Shown: one piece after another, positions 15,413-24,400 of the stretch
Numbering within the stretch: the first letter of the stretch is position 1
How the letters are laid out: the number at the start of each line of letters is the position of its first letter
Assembly (NCBI GenBank): GCA_045576655.1
Contig: JAZNGW010000007.1
Location: forward strand, 1-64,000
Source: RGIG8745 sp045576655
Lineage (GTDB): Bacteria; Bacteroidota; Bacteroidia; Bacteroidales; Bacteroidaceae
Reading direction: 5' to 3'
Length of the DNA: 64,000 nucleotides
Translations under genes and position numbers: made by a program
The notes under the pieces: model-generated
Database searches by the model: none
The model's input: the letters and a program-made list of their open reading frames with translations, nothing else
What the model was told of the DNA's origin: nothing

Positions 15413-17791
15413 ATGAAAAGAACACTGCTATTTATTATTTGCGCATTTGCTGCTATGGGTGCTTTCGCACAGAGGAAAACATGCATAAACAGTGACTGGA
15501 AGTTTATTTATGGCAACGGAAAAGCAGCCATAACTTACCCTGCTACAACTAATAACTGGCGCACCCTGACTCTGCCTCATGACTGGAGTGTGGAGGCTGA
15601 GGCTGCCAAAGCTGCCGGCGGCCGCGTGATTGGTCCGTTCTCATCGAGCAGTGTAGGCGGATACCAAACAGGAAACACAGTCGGTGGCGAAGGCTGGTAT
15701 GCCAAGATGCTCAATGTGACAGAGGAAGACCTTGAGGGACGTGTGTCGCTCTACTTTGAAGGCGCGTACTACTACTCCTGGGTGTATGTCAACGGCAAGA
15801 TGTGCAATCATAACGTATATGGATATAGCAGTTTCAAGTTTGACATCACAGACCATCTGCATGTCGGAGAGAATTCTATCGTTGTCAGGGTGACAAACAA
15901 CGGCAATAACACTCGTTGGTATGCGGGCAGTGGTATATTCCGTGACGTGTGGATAATCCGTACGCAGAAGCTCCACGCTGACGAATGGGACACTTTTGTC
16001 AAGACAGAGGATAACAGCCGTGTCACTGTGTCTGCGCTGATACATAACGATGCAGATGCCGCCCAGAAAGGCAGACTTGCCGTAAAGATTCTCGATGCTG
16101 AGGGTGACGTGGTGGCTAAAGGCAAGACGCCGGAAAAAACTATTGACGCGGGAACCAACGTGAGTGCCGCTGTGGAGATGAAGGTGAAGAATGTCAAGAC
16201 GTGGAGTCCTGAGCATCCGAACCTTTACACAGCTGTGATAAGCGTGAAGGATGATGACGGCAAAGTGATGGATGAATTTTCCAAGCGTTTCGGATTCCGC
16301 ACCATTTCATTTTCCGCTACTGACGGATTCCGCCTCAACGGCGAGCAGACTCTGCTTTATGGAGGATGTGTGCACCATGACAACGGATTGCTCGGCGCTG
16401 CAGCCTTTGATGACGCTGAACGCCGCAAGGTGCTGTTGCTGAAGGCTCAGGGATATAACGCTTTGAGATGTTCGCACAACATCCCGTCGGAGAGTTTCCT
16501 GGACATCTGTGACGAGGTGGGCATGATGGTTATTGATGAGGCTTTCGACCAGTGGCTTCTGCCTAAGAACAACGAAGACTATCACAAGTATTTCGCCACT
16601 CACAGCGATCAGGACCTTGCCGTGATGGTACGTCGTGACCGCAACCACCCTTCTATCATAATGTGGAGTATCGGCAATGAGATTCCTGGACGCATCGAGC
16701 CTGCCGGTATGGATGCGGCTGCACGTCTGCGTGCAGGTGTGCAGAAGTATGACACGACTCGCCCTGTCACTGCTGCCATCTGCGGATGGGATGCCGGTGA
16801 TGCATGGAACTCTGCGGGCAACAATTGGGACGCCCAGTGCGACAATGCGTTCAAGAGCCTTGATGTGGGTGGTTACAACTATCTTTTCGGCCTTTACGAG
16901 TCTGACCACAACAAATATCCCGACCGAGTGATGTATGGTGCGGAAACTTACCCTAAGCAGACTGCTGAAAGCTGGAACAAGGCAGAGGCGCTGCCTTATG
17001 TGATCGGCGATTTTGTGTGGACAGCGATGGACTATCTTGGCGAGGCTGGTATCGGTTGCGCTTCAGAGACTTCCGCTCCAAGCATGTTCCAGGGTTGGCC
17101 TTACTTTAACGGATGGTGTGGCGACATCGACCTTATCGGTCAGAAGAAGCCTCAGAGCTACTATCGCGACGTGGTGTGGCGACAGAAACCTGTAACTATG
17201 GCTGTGCAGCCTACTGCATCGTTCAACAACGCATGGGGATGGCAACTCGAATATCAAAGTTGGACTTTCCCTGGACGCAAGGGCCAGAACGTGACGGTCA
17301 ATGTATACAGCCGTGCTCCGAAGGTACGCCTGTATCTGAACGGAGCTAACAAAGGCGAAGGTGTGCCAGGAAACACTTACTGGACTGGATTCAACCTGCC
17401 TTACGAACCGGGAACGCTCAGGGTGGTCAATCTTGATGCTGCCGGCAACGAGATTGAAGGCGAGAGCTTTGAACTGACGACTACAGGACAGGCCACAGAC
17501 GTGCGTCTGGTGTATGAAGAGACGAACATTTCGGCAGAGGAGAATGACCTGGTTTATGTCACTATCGAACTCATTGACAAAGAAGGCAATGTCGTCACGA
17601 GCGACTGCTCTACTCAGATAAGCATAAAGAACACAGGATGTGGCGAACTCCTGGCATGTGGTACGGCTTCGCCTAACGACATGAAGAGTTTCCGTTCCAC
17701 TACTCCTACGGTCTACAACGGACGTGCTCTCGCCATCCTTCGTTCGAACGGAACAGCCGGCCCTGTAAGCCTTGAGGTGAAGATAATTTAA
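15413..17791 (+). CDS. Secreted glycoside hydrolase family 2 enzyme, beta-galactosidase-like
   Basis: The protein has 792 residues with a signal peptide of about 19 residues (ending GAFAQ). Residues 25-190 are the GH2 sugar-binding jelly roll (LPHDWSVEAEA, GGEGWYAKM, YFEGAYYYSWVYVNG, RWYAGSGIFRDVWI). Next come an immunoglobulin-like domain (about 195-300) and the TIM barrel (GFRTISFSATDGFRLNG, CSHNIPSESFLDICDEVGM). The acid/base Glu423 lies in WSIGNEIPGR and the nucleophile Glu511 in MYGAETYPK. After the barrel a DUF4982-like domain (VVWRQKPVTMAV to NVYSRAPKVRLYLNG) and a final beta-sandwich complete the usual Bacteroidales GH2 layout. The likely role is exo-cleavage of beta-linked galactose or similar residues in the periplasm or at the surface. 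Exact specificity is not readable. It has its own consensus promoter. Confidence 0.95.
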   Translation: MKRTLLFIICAFAAMGAFAQRKTCINSDWKFIYGNGKAAITYPATTNNWRTLTLPHDWSVEAEAAKAAGGRVIGPFSSSSVGGYQTGNTVGGEGWYAKMLNVTEEDLEGRVSLYFEGAYYYSWVYVNGKMCNHNVYGYSSFKFDITDHLHVGENSIVVRVTNNGNNTRWYAGSGIFRDVWIIRTQKLHADEWDTFVKTEDNSRVTVSALIHNDADAAQKGRLAVKILDAEGDVVAKGKTPEKTIDAGTNVSAAVEMKVKNVKTWSPEHPNLYTAVISVKDDDGKVMDEFSKRFGFRTISFSATDGFRLNGEQTLLYGGCVHHDNGLLGAAAFDDAERRKVLLLKAQGYNALRCSHNIPSESFLDICDEVGMMVIDEAFDQWLLPKNNEDYHKYFATHSDQDLAVMVRRDRNHPSIIMWSIGNEIPGRIEPAGMDAAARLRAGVQKYDTTRPVTAAICGWDAGDAWNSAGNNWDAQCDNAFKSLDVGGYNYLFGLYESDHNKYPDRVMYGAETYPKQTAESWNKAEALPYVIGDFVWTAMDYLGEAGIGCASETSAPSMFQGWPYFNGWCGDIDLIGQKKPQSYYRDVVWRQKPVTMAVQPTASFNNAWGWQLEYQSWTFPGRKGQNVTVNVYSRAPKVRLYLNGANKGEGVPGNTYWTGFNLPYEPGTLRVVNLDAAGNEIEGESFELTTTGQATDVRLVYEETNISAEENDLVYVTIELIDKEGNVVTSDCSTQISIKNTGCGELLACGTASPNDMKSFRSTTPTVYNGRALAILRSNGTAGPVSLEVKII

Positions 17792-17847
17792 GTTCGTAAG
17801 TTTTTGAGTTTTTAAGTTCGTAAGTTTTTGAGTTCGTAAGTTTTTAA

Positions 17848-17966
17848 GTTCGTAAGTTCATTAAACATTAAACCATAAACTCTAAACAATAAACATTAAA
17901 TAGTTTTTGAGTTCGTAAGTTCATTAAACATTAAACCATAAACTCTAAACAATAAACATTAAATAG
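17848..17966. repeat. Two tandem copies of a 56-base unit (period 63)
   Basis: The stretch 17848-17903 is repeated without visible change at 17911-17966. Both begin GTTCGTAAGTTCATTAAAC and end AAACATTAAATAG, and they are preceded by TTTTTAA or TTTTTGA. Shorter GTTCGTAAGTTTTTGA copies lie just upstream from 17791. Confidence 0.9.
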
Positions 17967-17985
17967 GGCGAGCAAACCTCGCCCT
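17965..17985. terminator. Palindrome between converging GH2 and lpxH genes
   Basis: AGGGCGAG-CAAAC-CTCGCCCT can form a stem in either direction and lies between the two stop codons. The T-run is weak on both sides. Confidence 0.5.
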
Positions 17986-17990
17986 CACTC

Positions 17991-18761
17991 TTATAATTCC
18001 GTCTCCCCCTCAATATAATTATCCATAAACATATTTTCGCCGTCAAAGACAGCAAAAGTAAATTCCGAGATCCATTCACCGAGAATCATAACCCGGCTCT
18101 GGCTGTTAAGTACCAAGTCCAGTTCGATATGGCGATGGCCAAAAATGAAGAAGTTAATTGACGGATGAGTTTTCAAATAATCCTTCGCGAAGAGCACAAG
18201 CCCCTCCTTATCTTCGCCCATATATGGCGGTTCCTTACCATCCACACGCTTCATCCGGCTACGCTTGGCCCAGTTCAGTCCGAAGTTCATGAACCAATGA
18301 GGATGAATCATCCTCGCTATCCGTTTTAGCGTGCTACTCTTGAAACAAGCAAACATCAAGCGTGTTTTCCAATCGTGGTCGCGATAATCAAGGCCATCAC
18401 CGTGAGCAAGAAAAAACTCCTTTCCATGAATCTCACAAGTAACAGGCTCTTTATGAAGTATCACGCCACACTCCTTCACCAAGTAGTCTCCGCACCACTG
18501 GTCGTGATTTCCCTGAAAAAAATGGACCTCCACGCCACTGTCGGTCAGTTCACTGATTTTACCCAGAAACCTTGTATAGCCCTTAGGCACCACCTCTGAA
18601 TACTCAAACCAGAAGTCAAACATATCGCCGAGCATATACACCGCTTCAGCCTTATCCTTGATGGCATCAAGAAAATTCACCAGACGCCGTTCATGCGTAC
18701 GTCTGTGTTCAATGGCGCGCGAACCAAGGTGCGCATCCGATATAAAGTATATATTCTTCAT
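17991..18761 (-). CDS. lpxH: UDP-2,3-diacylglucosamine diphosphatase
   Basis: The protein has 256 residues of the calcineurin-like metallophosphoesterase family. The metal-binding motifs appear in order: ISDAHLGS (Asp9, His11), MLGDMFDFW, FFQGNHDQW, LAHGDGLDY and IFGHRHIE. The enzyme removes UMP from UDP-2,3-diacylglucosamine to make lipid X, an early lipid A step at the inner membrane. The match extends over the whole length, including the helical cap around residues 130-190 (LMFACFKSSTLKRIARMIHP). No lipid A neighbours lie nearby, so it is probably a single-gene unit. Confidence 0.93.
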   Translation of the reverse strand: MKNIYFISDAHLGSRAIEHRRTHERRLVNFLDAIKDKAEAVYMLGDMFDFWFEYSEVVPKGYTRFLGKISELTDSGVEVHFFQGNHDQWCGDYLVKECGVILHKEPVTCEIHGKEFFLAHGDGLDYRDHDWKTRLMFACFKSSTLKRIARMIHPHWFMNFGLNWAKRSRMKRVDGKEPPYMGEDKEGLVLFAKDYLKTHPSINFFIFGHRHIELDLVLNSQSRVMILGEWISEFTFAVFDGENMFMDNYIEGETEL

Positions 18762-18818
18762 AACCAGCTTATTCGCAAAGTCAGTCCTTATTCCCTATAT
18801 GGGCGGGGCAACCACTTA

Positions 18819-18837
18819 GGGCGAGCGAACCTCGCCC
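18819..18837. repeat. Third copy of the GGGCGAG palindrome
   Basis: GGGCGAG-CGAAC-CTCGCCC, then CCTAC. This is the same short palindrome as at 15270 and 17965. Related longer forms followed by CCTACGATAAAC occur at 19443, 27058 and 31752. Confidence 0.7.
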
Positions 18838-18873
18838 CTACAGCTTAACTCCCTTTAACTCCTTAACTCCTTC

Positions 18874-19191
18874 TTACATAAATCCGAGATCGAGTCGCGC
18901 CTCCTCGCTCATCATCTCCTTAGTCCATTCTGGTTCAAAGACAAGTTCCACGAACACCTGCCCCACACCATGTATCGACTCCAGTTTCTGATGAATATCT
19001 TCTATGATAAAGTCTGCAGCAGGACAGTTTGGAGCCGTCAGCGTCATGTCGACATATATGTCCATATTGTCCTTAACGTCGATTTTGTATATCAATCCCA
19101 AATCATAAACATTGACAGGAATTTCAGGGTCGAACACCGTTTTCAGCATCTCGACAGCCTTCTCTTCAATAGTATATTTAGTTATTTCCAT
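18874..19191 (-). CDS. MIP18-family (DUF59) iron-sulfur cluster assembly protein
   Basis: The protein has 105 residues, typical of stand-alone DUF59 proteins. It contains FDPEIPVNVYDLGLIY and the signature MTLTAPNCPAADF with the conserved Cys, followed by VFVELVFEPEW. Bacterial members (SufT/PaaD-like) help mature or deliver Fe-S clusters in the cytoplasm. There is no suf or isc gene next to it. It lies between lpxH and radC, separated from radC by a 325-base repeat region. Confidence 0.93.
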   Translation of the reverse strand: MEITKYTIEEKAVEMLKTVFDPEIPVNVYDLGLIYKIDVKDNMDIYVDMTLTAPNCPAADFIIEDIHQKLESIHGVGQVFVELVFEPEWTKEMMSEEARLDLGFM

Positions 19192-19249
19192 CTATTAAAT
19201 AGTTCTTAAGTTTTTGAGTTCTTAAGTTTTTAAGTTGTAGGGGCATCCC

Positions 19250-19470
19250 TTGCGGGTGCCCTATTGTTAGGAGTTACGTTGTGGAAGTTACATTAGGGGA
19301 GTTACATTGGGGAAGTTACATTGGGGACGAATGATGCGAGATGGCACGTCCTATGGTATCGTCCCGATTTTAACTTCTGTGACTTAACTTCCATGACTTA
19401 ACTCCCGATTATGACTCCACGAATTTAACTCCTAATGCGGGCAGGCAAACCCCGCCCCTACGATAAACCA
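19250..19470 (-). repeat. Intact interspersed palindromic repeat
   Basis: The complete unit read on the minus strand is: TTTATCGTAG, a GC-rich palindrome, GCATTAGGAGTTAAATTCG, GGGAGTTAAG-type arms, a core that starts GGGACGA and ends TCGTCCC, then four arms of the AATGTAACTTCCCC type. It serves as reference for the two half copies at 213-322 and 2563-2632. The rest of the gap 19192-19516 holds ATTAACCAT-like short repeats and a GGCATCC/GGGTGCC palindrome; no gene is seen. Confidence 0.75.
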
Positions 19471-19516
19471 TTAACCATTAACCATCAACCATCAACCATT
19501 AACGTTAAACATTAAA

Positions 19517-20215
19517 CTACAGCCGTCCCTCATCCTGATAACTGTAGTACCCACCGTCAGTAACAATCAGGTGGTCAATCATTCGCACGTTCAAAACCTC
19601 AGCCGCCCTTTTCACTCTTTCCGTCAGTTGGTCGTCATCCCTGCTCGGACGAAGCGAACCAGAAGGATGATTATGTACCAATACGAAACAAGTCGAATCG
19701 ACCTGCAGCACCTCCTTCATCACACGTCTGACATCCACCAATGTACTGGTCAATCCGCCCGTGCTCAAACGCACCTTACGAACCAACCGCAGACTATTGT
19801 TCAAGAGCAACACCCACGATTCCTCGTGGATAAGATCGCGCATCACCGGATACATATAATTGTATATGCTCGCCGAATCCGAAAACCTCGCCAGATCGTC
19901 AATCCTCTCCATTGCTCTCCGCCTACCCAGTTCCGCAGCGGCCTTAAGAGTGATCGCCTTAGCCTCACCAATTCCGTTATACGTCATCAGCTCCGCTATA
20001 GTCATTCGCCCCAACAGACTCAGACGGTTGTCGCACACCGCAAGAATATCATGCATCAGATCCACAGCACTCCTCTTCGGTGTGCCCGAACCAATTAATA
20101 TGGCAAGCAGCTCCGCATTCGTAAGCGCCTCCTCACCCTTTTCCATAAGTTTCTCACGAGGACGATCCGCTTCTGCCAAATCCTTGATACGCTGTCTGCC
20201 CTGTTCGTCAATCAT
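19517..20215 (-). CDS. radC: RadC-family JAB/MPN domain protein
   Basis: The protein has 232 residues from the ATG at 20215 (MIDEQGRQRIKDL). A longer start at 20248 exists, but it would overlap the glycosyltransferase by 41 bases instead of 8. The N-terminal helical part carries a helix-hairpin-helix-like LMTYNGIGEAKAITLKAA. The JAB metal site is complete: HNHPSGSLRPSRDD (His-x-His, Ser, Asp) preceded by the Glu-containing EESWVLLLNNS. RadC proteins are widespread; the DNA-repair role given by the name is doubtful, and the biochemical role is unknown. It is probably cotranscribed with the glycosyltransferase gene that overlaps it. Confidence 0.92.
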   Translation of the reverse strand: MIDEQGRQRIKDLAEADRPREKLMEKGEEALTNAELLAILIGSGTPKRSAVDLMHDILAVCDNRLSLLGRMTIAELMTYNGIGEAKAITLKAAAELGRRRAMERIDDLARFSDSASIYNYMYPVMRDLIHEESWVLLLNNSLRLVRKVRLSTGGLTSTLVDVRRVMKEVLQVDSTCFVLVHNHPSGSLRPSRDDDQLTERVKRAAEVLNVRMIDHLIVTDGGYYSYQDEGRL

Positions 20216-21251
20216 AGAAATTCTTTTCGTATGCGGCAAATTCCCCACGGTTCAACACACATCTCTCCCACCACGCTTTAAGGAAACCGAAACCATAGCC
20301 GAACAACTGCACAAAAGCAGCCTCTACAGCCAGAAAACCAATAACCGCACTCTTATTTTTCACACTCGCATCTGCAAATATCATCAATACATAAAGAAGA
20401 ATAGGCAACAGAGGTAAGATAAACCACGGCAATATACCCTTTCCAAACTCCACTCCGCCAACAGCCACAAACCTCAGCACCACAGCCGCCACCAACAACG
20501 CTATGACACCTACCGTAAACACCATAGGCAGCAGATGAACCAACTTCATAGAACCAGGATGGCGCTTTTGCAGATTTATACGGGCAATGCCAGAGTTGAA
20601 CACCTGCTTGAAGAACTTGTCAAAATCCGTTCTGCGCTTGTGCCACACCCACGCCTCAGGAAACAGGCGGCACTTATAACCGCCCTTGAATATTCTGATG
20701 CTGAAATCTATATCCTCGCCAAAACGCATCTTTGAGAACCCTCCAAGAGCATTATACACATCACGCCTAACACCCATATTAAATGAGCGAGGATAGAACT
20801 TGTCCATCTTCTTCTTTCCGCCTCGTATGCCACCTGTAGTGAAGAACGAAGTCATGCTATAGCTGATAGCCTTCTGCACCGGAGTAAACGATTCGTGTGC
20901 ACAATCCGGACCTCCAAAGGCATCGCAAGGCTCCCTACGCAACTCGTCGTCCACCGCCTGCAGGTAATTTTCAGGCAGCACACAGTCCGAATCAAGAATA
21001 ATCACATATTCACCCTGCGCACGCTCCACACCATAATTCCTCGAAGGTCCAGGCCCAGAGTTTTTCTTAGCGAAATACTTCACATCCATCACCCTGCCAA
21101 ACCTCTCCGCCTCCTCCTTGCAAGGTTTCTCAGAACCGTCCTCAACCACTATCACCTCAAAATCCTTCAGCGTTTGAGCCTTCAGGCTATCAAGCAATTC
21201 ACTCGCCTCATCCGGACGGTTATACACAGGTATTATTATCGAATACTTCAT
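20208..21251 (-). CDS. Membrane-attached family 2 glycosyltransferase
   Basis: The protein has 347 residues. Residues 1-240 form a GT-A fold: IIIPVYNRPDEASELL, VVEDGSEKP, the DxD-type ILDSDCVLPENYL, and the acceptor-side FGEDIDFSIRI, WVWHKRR and FKQVFNSG. Residues about 248-325 contain three or four hydrophobic segments (LLPMVFTVGVIALLVAAVV, LPWFILPLLPILLYVLMIF), so it is an inner-membrane enzyme with a cytoplasmic catalytic domain. It probably adds a sugar from a nucleotide donor to a lipid-linked or cell-surface glycan; donor and acceptor are not evident. A promoter with -33 and -7 boxes lies at 21272-21304, and its 3' end overlaps radC by 8 bases. Confidence 0.92.
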   Translation of the reverse strand: MKYSIIIPVYNRPDEASELLDSLKAQTLKDFEVIVVEDGSEKPCKEEAERFGRVMDVKYFAKKNSGPGPSRNYGVERAQGEYVIILDSDCVLPENYLQAVDDELRREPCDAFGGPDCAHESFTPVQKAISYSMTSFFTTGGIRGGKKKMDKFYPRSFNMGVRRDVYNALGGFSKMRFGEDIDFSIRIFKGGYKCRLFPEAWVWHKRRTDFDKFFKQVFNSGIARINLQKRHPGSMKLVHLLPMVFTVGVIALLVAAVVLRFVAVGGVEFGKGILPWFILPLLPILLYVLMIFADASVKNKSAVIGFLAVEAAFVQLFGYGFGFLKAWWERCVLNRGEFAAYEKNFYD

Positions 21252-21271
21252 ATATCAGAATTTGTCAAGCG

Positions 21272-21304
21272 CAAAGATACAAAATCGCACAAGGCAAAAA
21301 CAAA
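21272..21304 (-). promoter_or_regulatory. Promoter of the glycosyltransferase-radC pair
   Basis: On the minus strand TTTG (21301-21304), 21 bases, then TATCTTTG (21272-21279). The -7 box is an exact TAnnTTTG, and the spacing is two bases longer than usual. Confidence 0.6.
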
Positions 21305-21369
21305 TATTCTCCACAAAAACTTCAAAACCCAGCAGAAATATATTGTTTCTATGGAACTATAATCACAAC

Positions 21370-21402
21370 CAAAAAGAGGATGCCTCTAATGAGACACCCT
21401 CT
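21370..21402 (-). terminator. Terminator of the GH30-like protein gene
   Basis: AGAGGGTGTCTC-ATTA-GAGGCATCCTCT with two G.U pairs, then TTTTT, on the minus strand just past the 21429 stop. Confidence 0.8.
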
Positions 21403-21428
21403 TGCCATTGTTTTCATTATCGTTGTCG

Positions 21429-24400
21429 TTATTTTACCACAATCTTCTGCCCGCCTACAATATAGACACCTCGTGGAAGTCCGTCAAGTCCTACAGCCTT
21501 CTTACGGACAAGCTGTCCGCTTACGGAGTAGATGTCGGCAGGGAACACCATCAGGTCGCCTTCGTCCGTCATCACACCCTCAATGGCAGTAGCCTCATCA
21601 TCGCCTTCAGGGAAGAGCCTCATCGCCCTAACCTCACTTCCGGCAGGAACCTTAAAGAATGCACGGAATCCCTTGATGTTTGTCGTTCCTGGCGAGCTCT
21701 TTATCTCGTTGCTCACGATGTAGTAGTCCTGACCGCTGGCGTTGTCGAGCACCGTCTTGGCATACACACCATTGAAGAGCACACCGTTCACCTCGCTTGT
21801 AGGAGTGGCAGGAGTGTAGTCCACACCCTTAATAATGTACGAACTGCCAAGAGCGGCGTTCTTCATCAGGTAAGGTTTGTTCGCCTCAATAGATGTGCGT
21901 GTGGTGAAGTACAGGTTTGCGTCACCGTTGGTTGTCACGGCATTCGTAAGTTCACGTAGCTCCACTTCCTCGCCGAAAGTCTCCTTAACCTGCTCCTCGC
22001 TCATGCTGAACGGCAGACAGATTGTGTTCCATGTCGTACCCTTTATCGTTCGCCTGAGGGTGATGTTGGCATCTGCCCTACTCGTCTCTGGTATACCAGC
22101 GCCGTTCTCATCCAGCTCCACGTAGTTGCCATAATAGAACAGGCTCACCTCTCCGAAGAAAGTCCAATCGCCTCCTTCCGTCACATCCTTCTTTGCTCCG
22201 ATAGTCAGGTTGCCAGTTGCCGGATTAACGATTCTTACAGAGTTGTATCCATTTGCAGGGGCATACTTACCGTAAACATCAATAGCAGCACCTGCTGCAT
22301 CCATGTTGTCAGGAACCGGATTGCCATCATAAAGCTCAGCAGTAGTCCAATTACCTACGCCATGCTCTGCTGATGCACCATCAGAGATAGGCATGATATT
22401 CGCCTCGCTATTTTCTCCCCCAGCAGACATGTATATTTTAGCATTATGGACAAGAGTACCACTGTTATACCTCTCATAATGCACTCCCTGCCATCCGTTA
22501 CGATAGAACGCCTTTGTGTCAAAGCGGTATTCACCTGCAGGCATGTTCTCAAGCACCTGGTAGATATTGAAATTAGTGTTCCAATACTCCAGACCATTGC
22601 TGTTTATGCCAGTTGGAGTTGTTGCATTCCAACCTTCGATCGAACCTGAGAACGACGCAGACTTCACCACAAACTCCGTTATATCTACAGGTCTTTCCGG
22701 ACTTGCCGCTTCCAAGAGGTAGCGGTATGTCAAATCATTGACTTCTTCAATTATGCTCGGAATTTCAGAGTCAGCATAAGAGCCGTTATTGTAGTTGTCC
22801 AGCACATCGTCCAGACCATAGTACTCTAATATGTTATCCTGAGGGTATTCTGCCTCATAAGCACGAGAATTCAAAATAGTTATCGTCAACGCCCTATAAG
22901 CCGCCACAGAAGTTTCTGCCGCCGCCACAGCTTGGTTCAGTGTTTCGATAGTTGAAACCACCTCCGAGTGACTTACAGCTTTTGTTCCGTTCAGATAAGC
23001 GGCTTTGTTCTGTTCTGCTGTGTTTATCGCACTCTGCAAGGTTAAGCGCACGCCTGAGTTCATAGCTTCACCGGCATATATCCGGGCATCGTCTATATAA
23101 CCTTGCAACATGTCGCACAGGGCTGTCTTGAACTCTGTTTCCGTACCAACATAGTATAGCCTGTAATTCTTTGCACGCACATCAGTTGCTCCCGTGCTCC
23201 ATTGGTCGTATGCCTGACGCAGACCGAGGGTGAACTTGTACTCGTCACCGTCGGAGACGTTTGCGTCAACCGTGAAGGTGCTGTATGAAGAAGTTCCGCT
23301 TGTTGACGTGGTGGTCTGCTCGTCCTGTGCGGTAATCCACACATTAGTTGCATTAGCGCTCGTTGCTACATCCGCAGTCACACGGTATTTACCCATTGGC
23401 ATGTAGTTAAGAGTCTTCAACGCAGTGTTTATTCCATCAATCTTGTTTCCGGCGTTATATATTTGCGTATAGCTTCCTGCAACAACCGAAGTGTAGCCGG
23501 ATGTTGTGGTCCACTGCCCTGCAGTAGTCGCCAGCGATGGGATAAACGTAGATGTAATTTCATACGGCGATGAATCACCTGAATTAGGAGAAGTTTTAGC
23601 AGCATAAAGCGTACTAACTTCCGATGCGGAAAGGGCGTAGTTATATATGCGTACATCGCCAATCGAACCGCTAAAGGCAGGATCAGAATCAAACTGCGAG
23701 CGTCCTAAATAACATAGTGCCGGACTAACATCTTTTGGAAGAATTGTAATTGCCGAAGATACCGCATTCTGCGAACCGTTAACATAAATCCTCACGTCGT
23801 TCTTCTTGATGGTTACAGCCACATGAGTCCAAGTGCCGGTGCTTAGGGCTGCAGTAGCATCAAGCCCCTGCACGGTTCCGCTTTTCTTAACCTCGAAGCG
23901 CATCTTTCCTCCCGAACTTCTCGGAGTGAGATACAGATATTCGTCCTCACCGTTTCCAAAGTCAAAAATGCGCTGACCAGCCGTAGTGGCACCCACTTTC
24001 ACCCAGGCGGCAAAGGTCATATTTGTCATATCGCCCGCATGGTAAGGGAGTTTAACGTAGTTGTTCGTTCCATTAAACACAACACCAGCATTAGTTCCAC
24101 TTGTGTTGTACTTCACATCGCCGGCACATACTGCATGTAAAAGATTATTAGAAGCATCTCTCAAACTTCCTGCAAAATTCCACTGTCCGACAAGAGCATT
24201 AGCCGTAGCCGTGGATGCAGAAATTTCCGCTGAAGCCTCGCTTAAGTTCATTGACTTATCCAGCGCCTTGATGCGATAGCGCAATGAAACACCTTTGCGG
24301 CAGGTGTTGTCAAGGAAGGATGTCCCTTTTACCTTTCGTCCTATACACTCCCATATACCCACAGCGTCGTTGTAGCGATACACCATATATCCACACATGT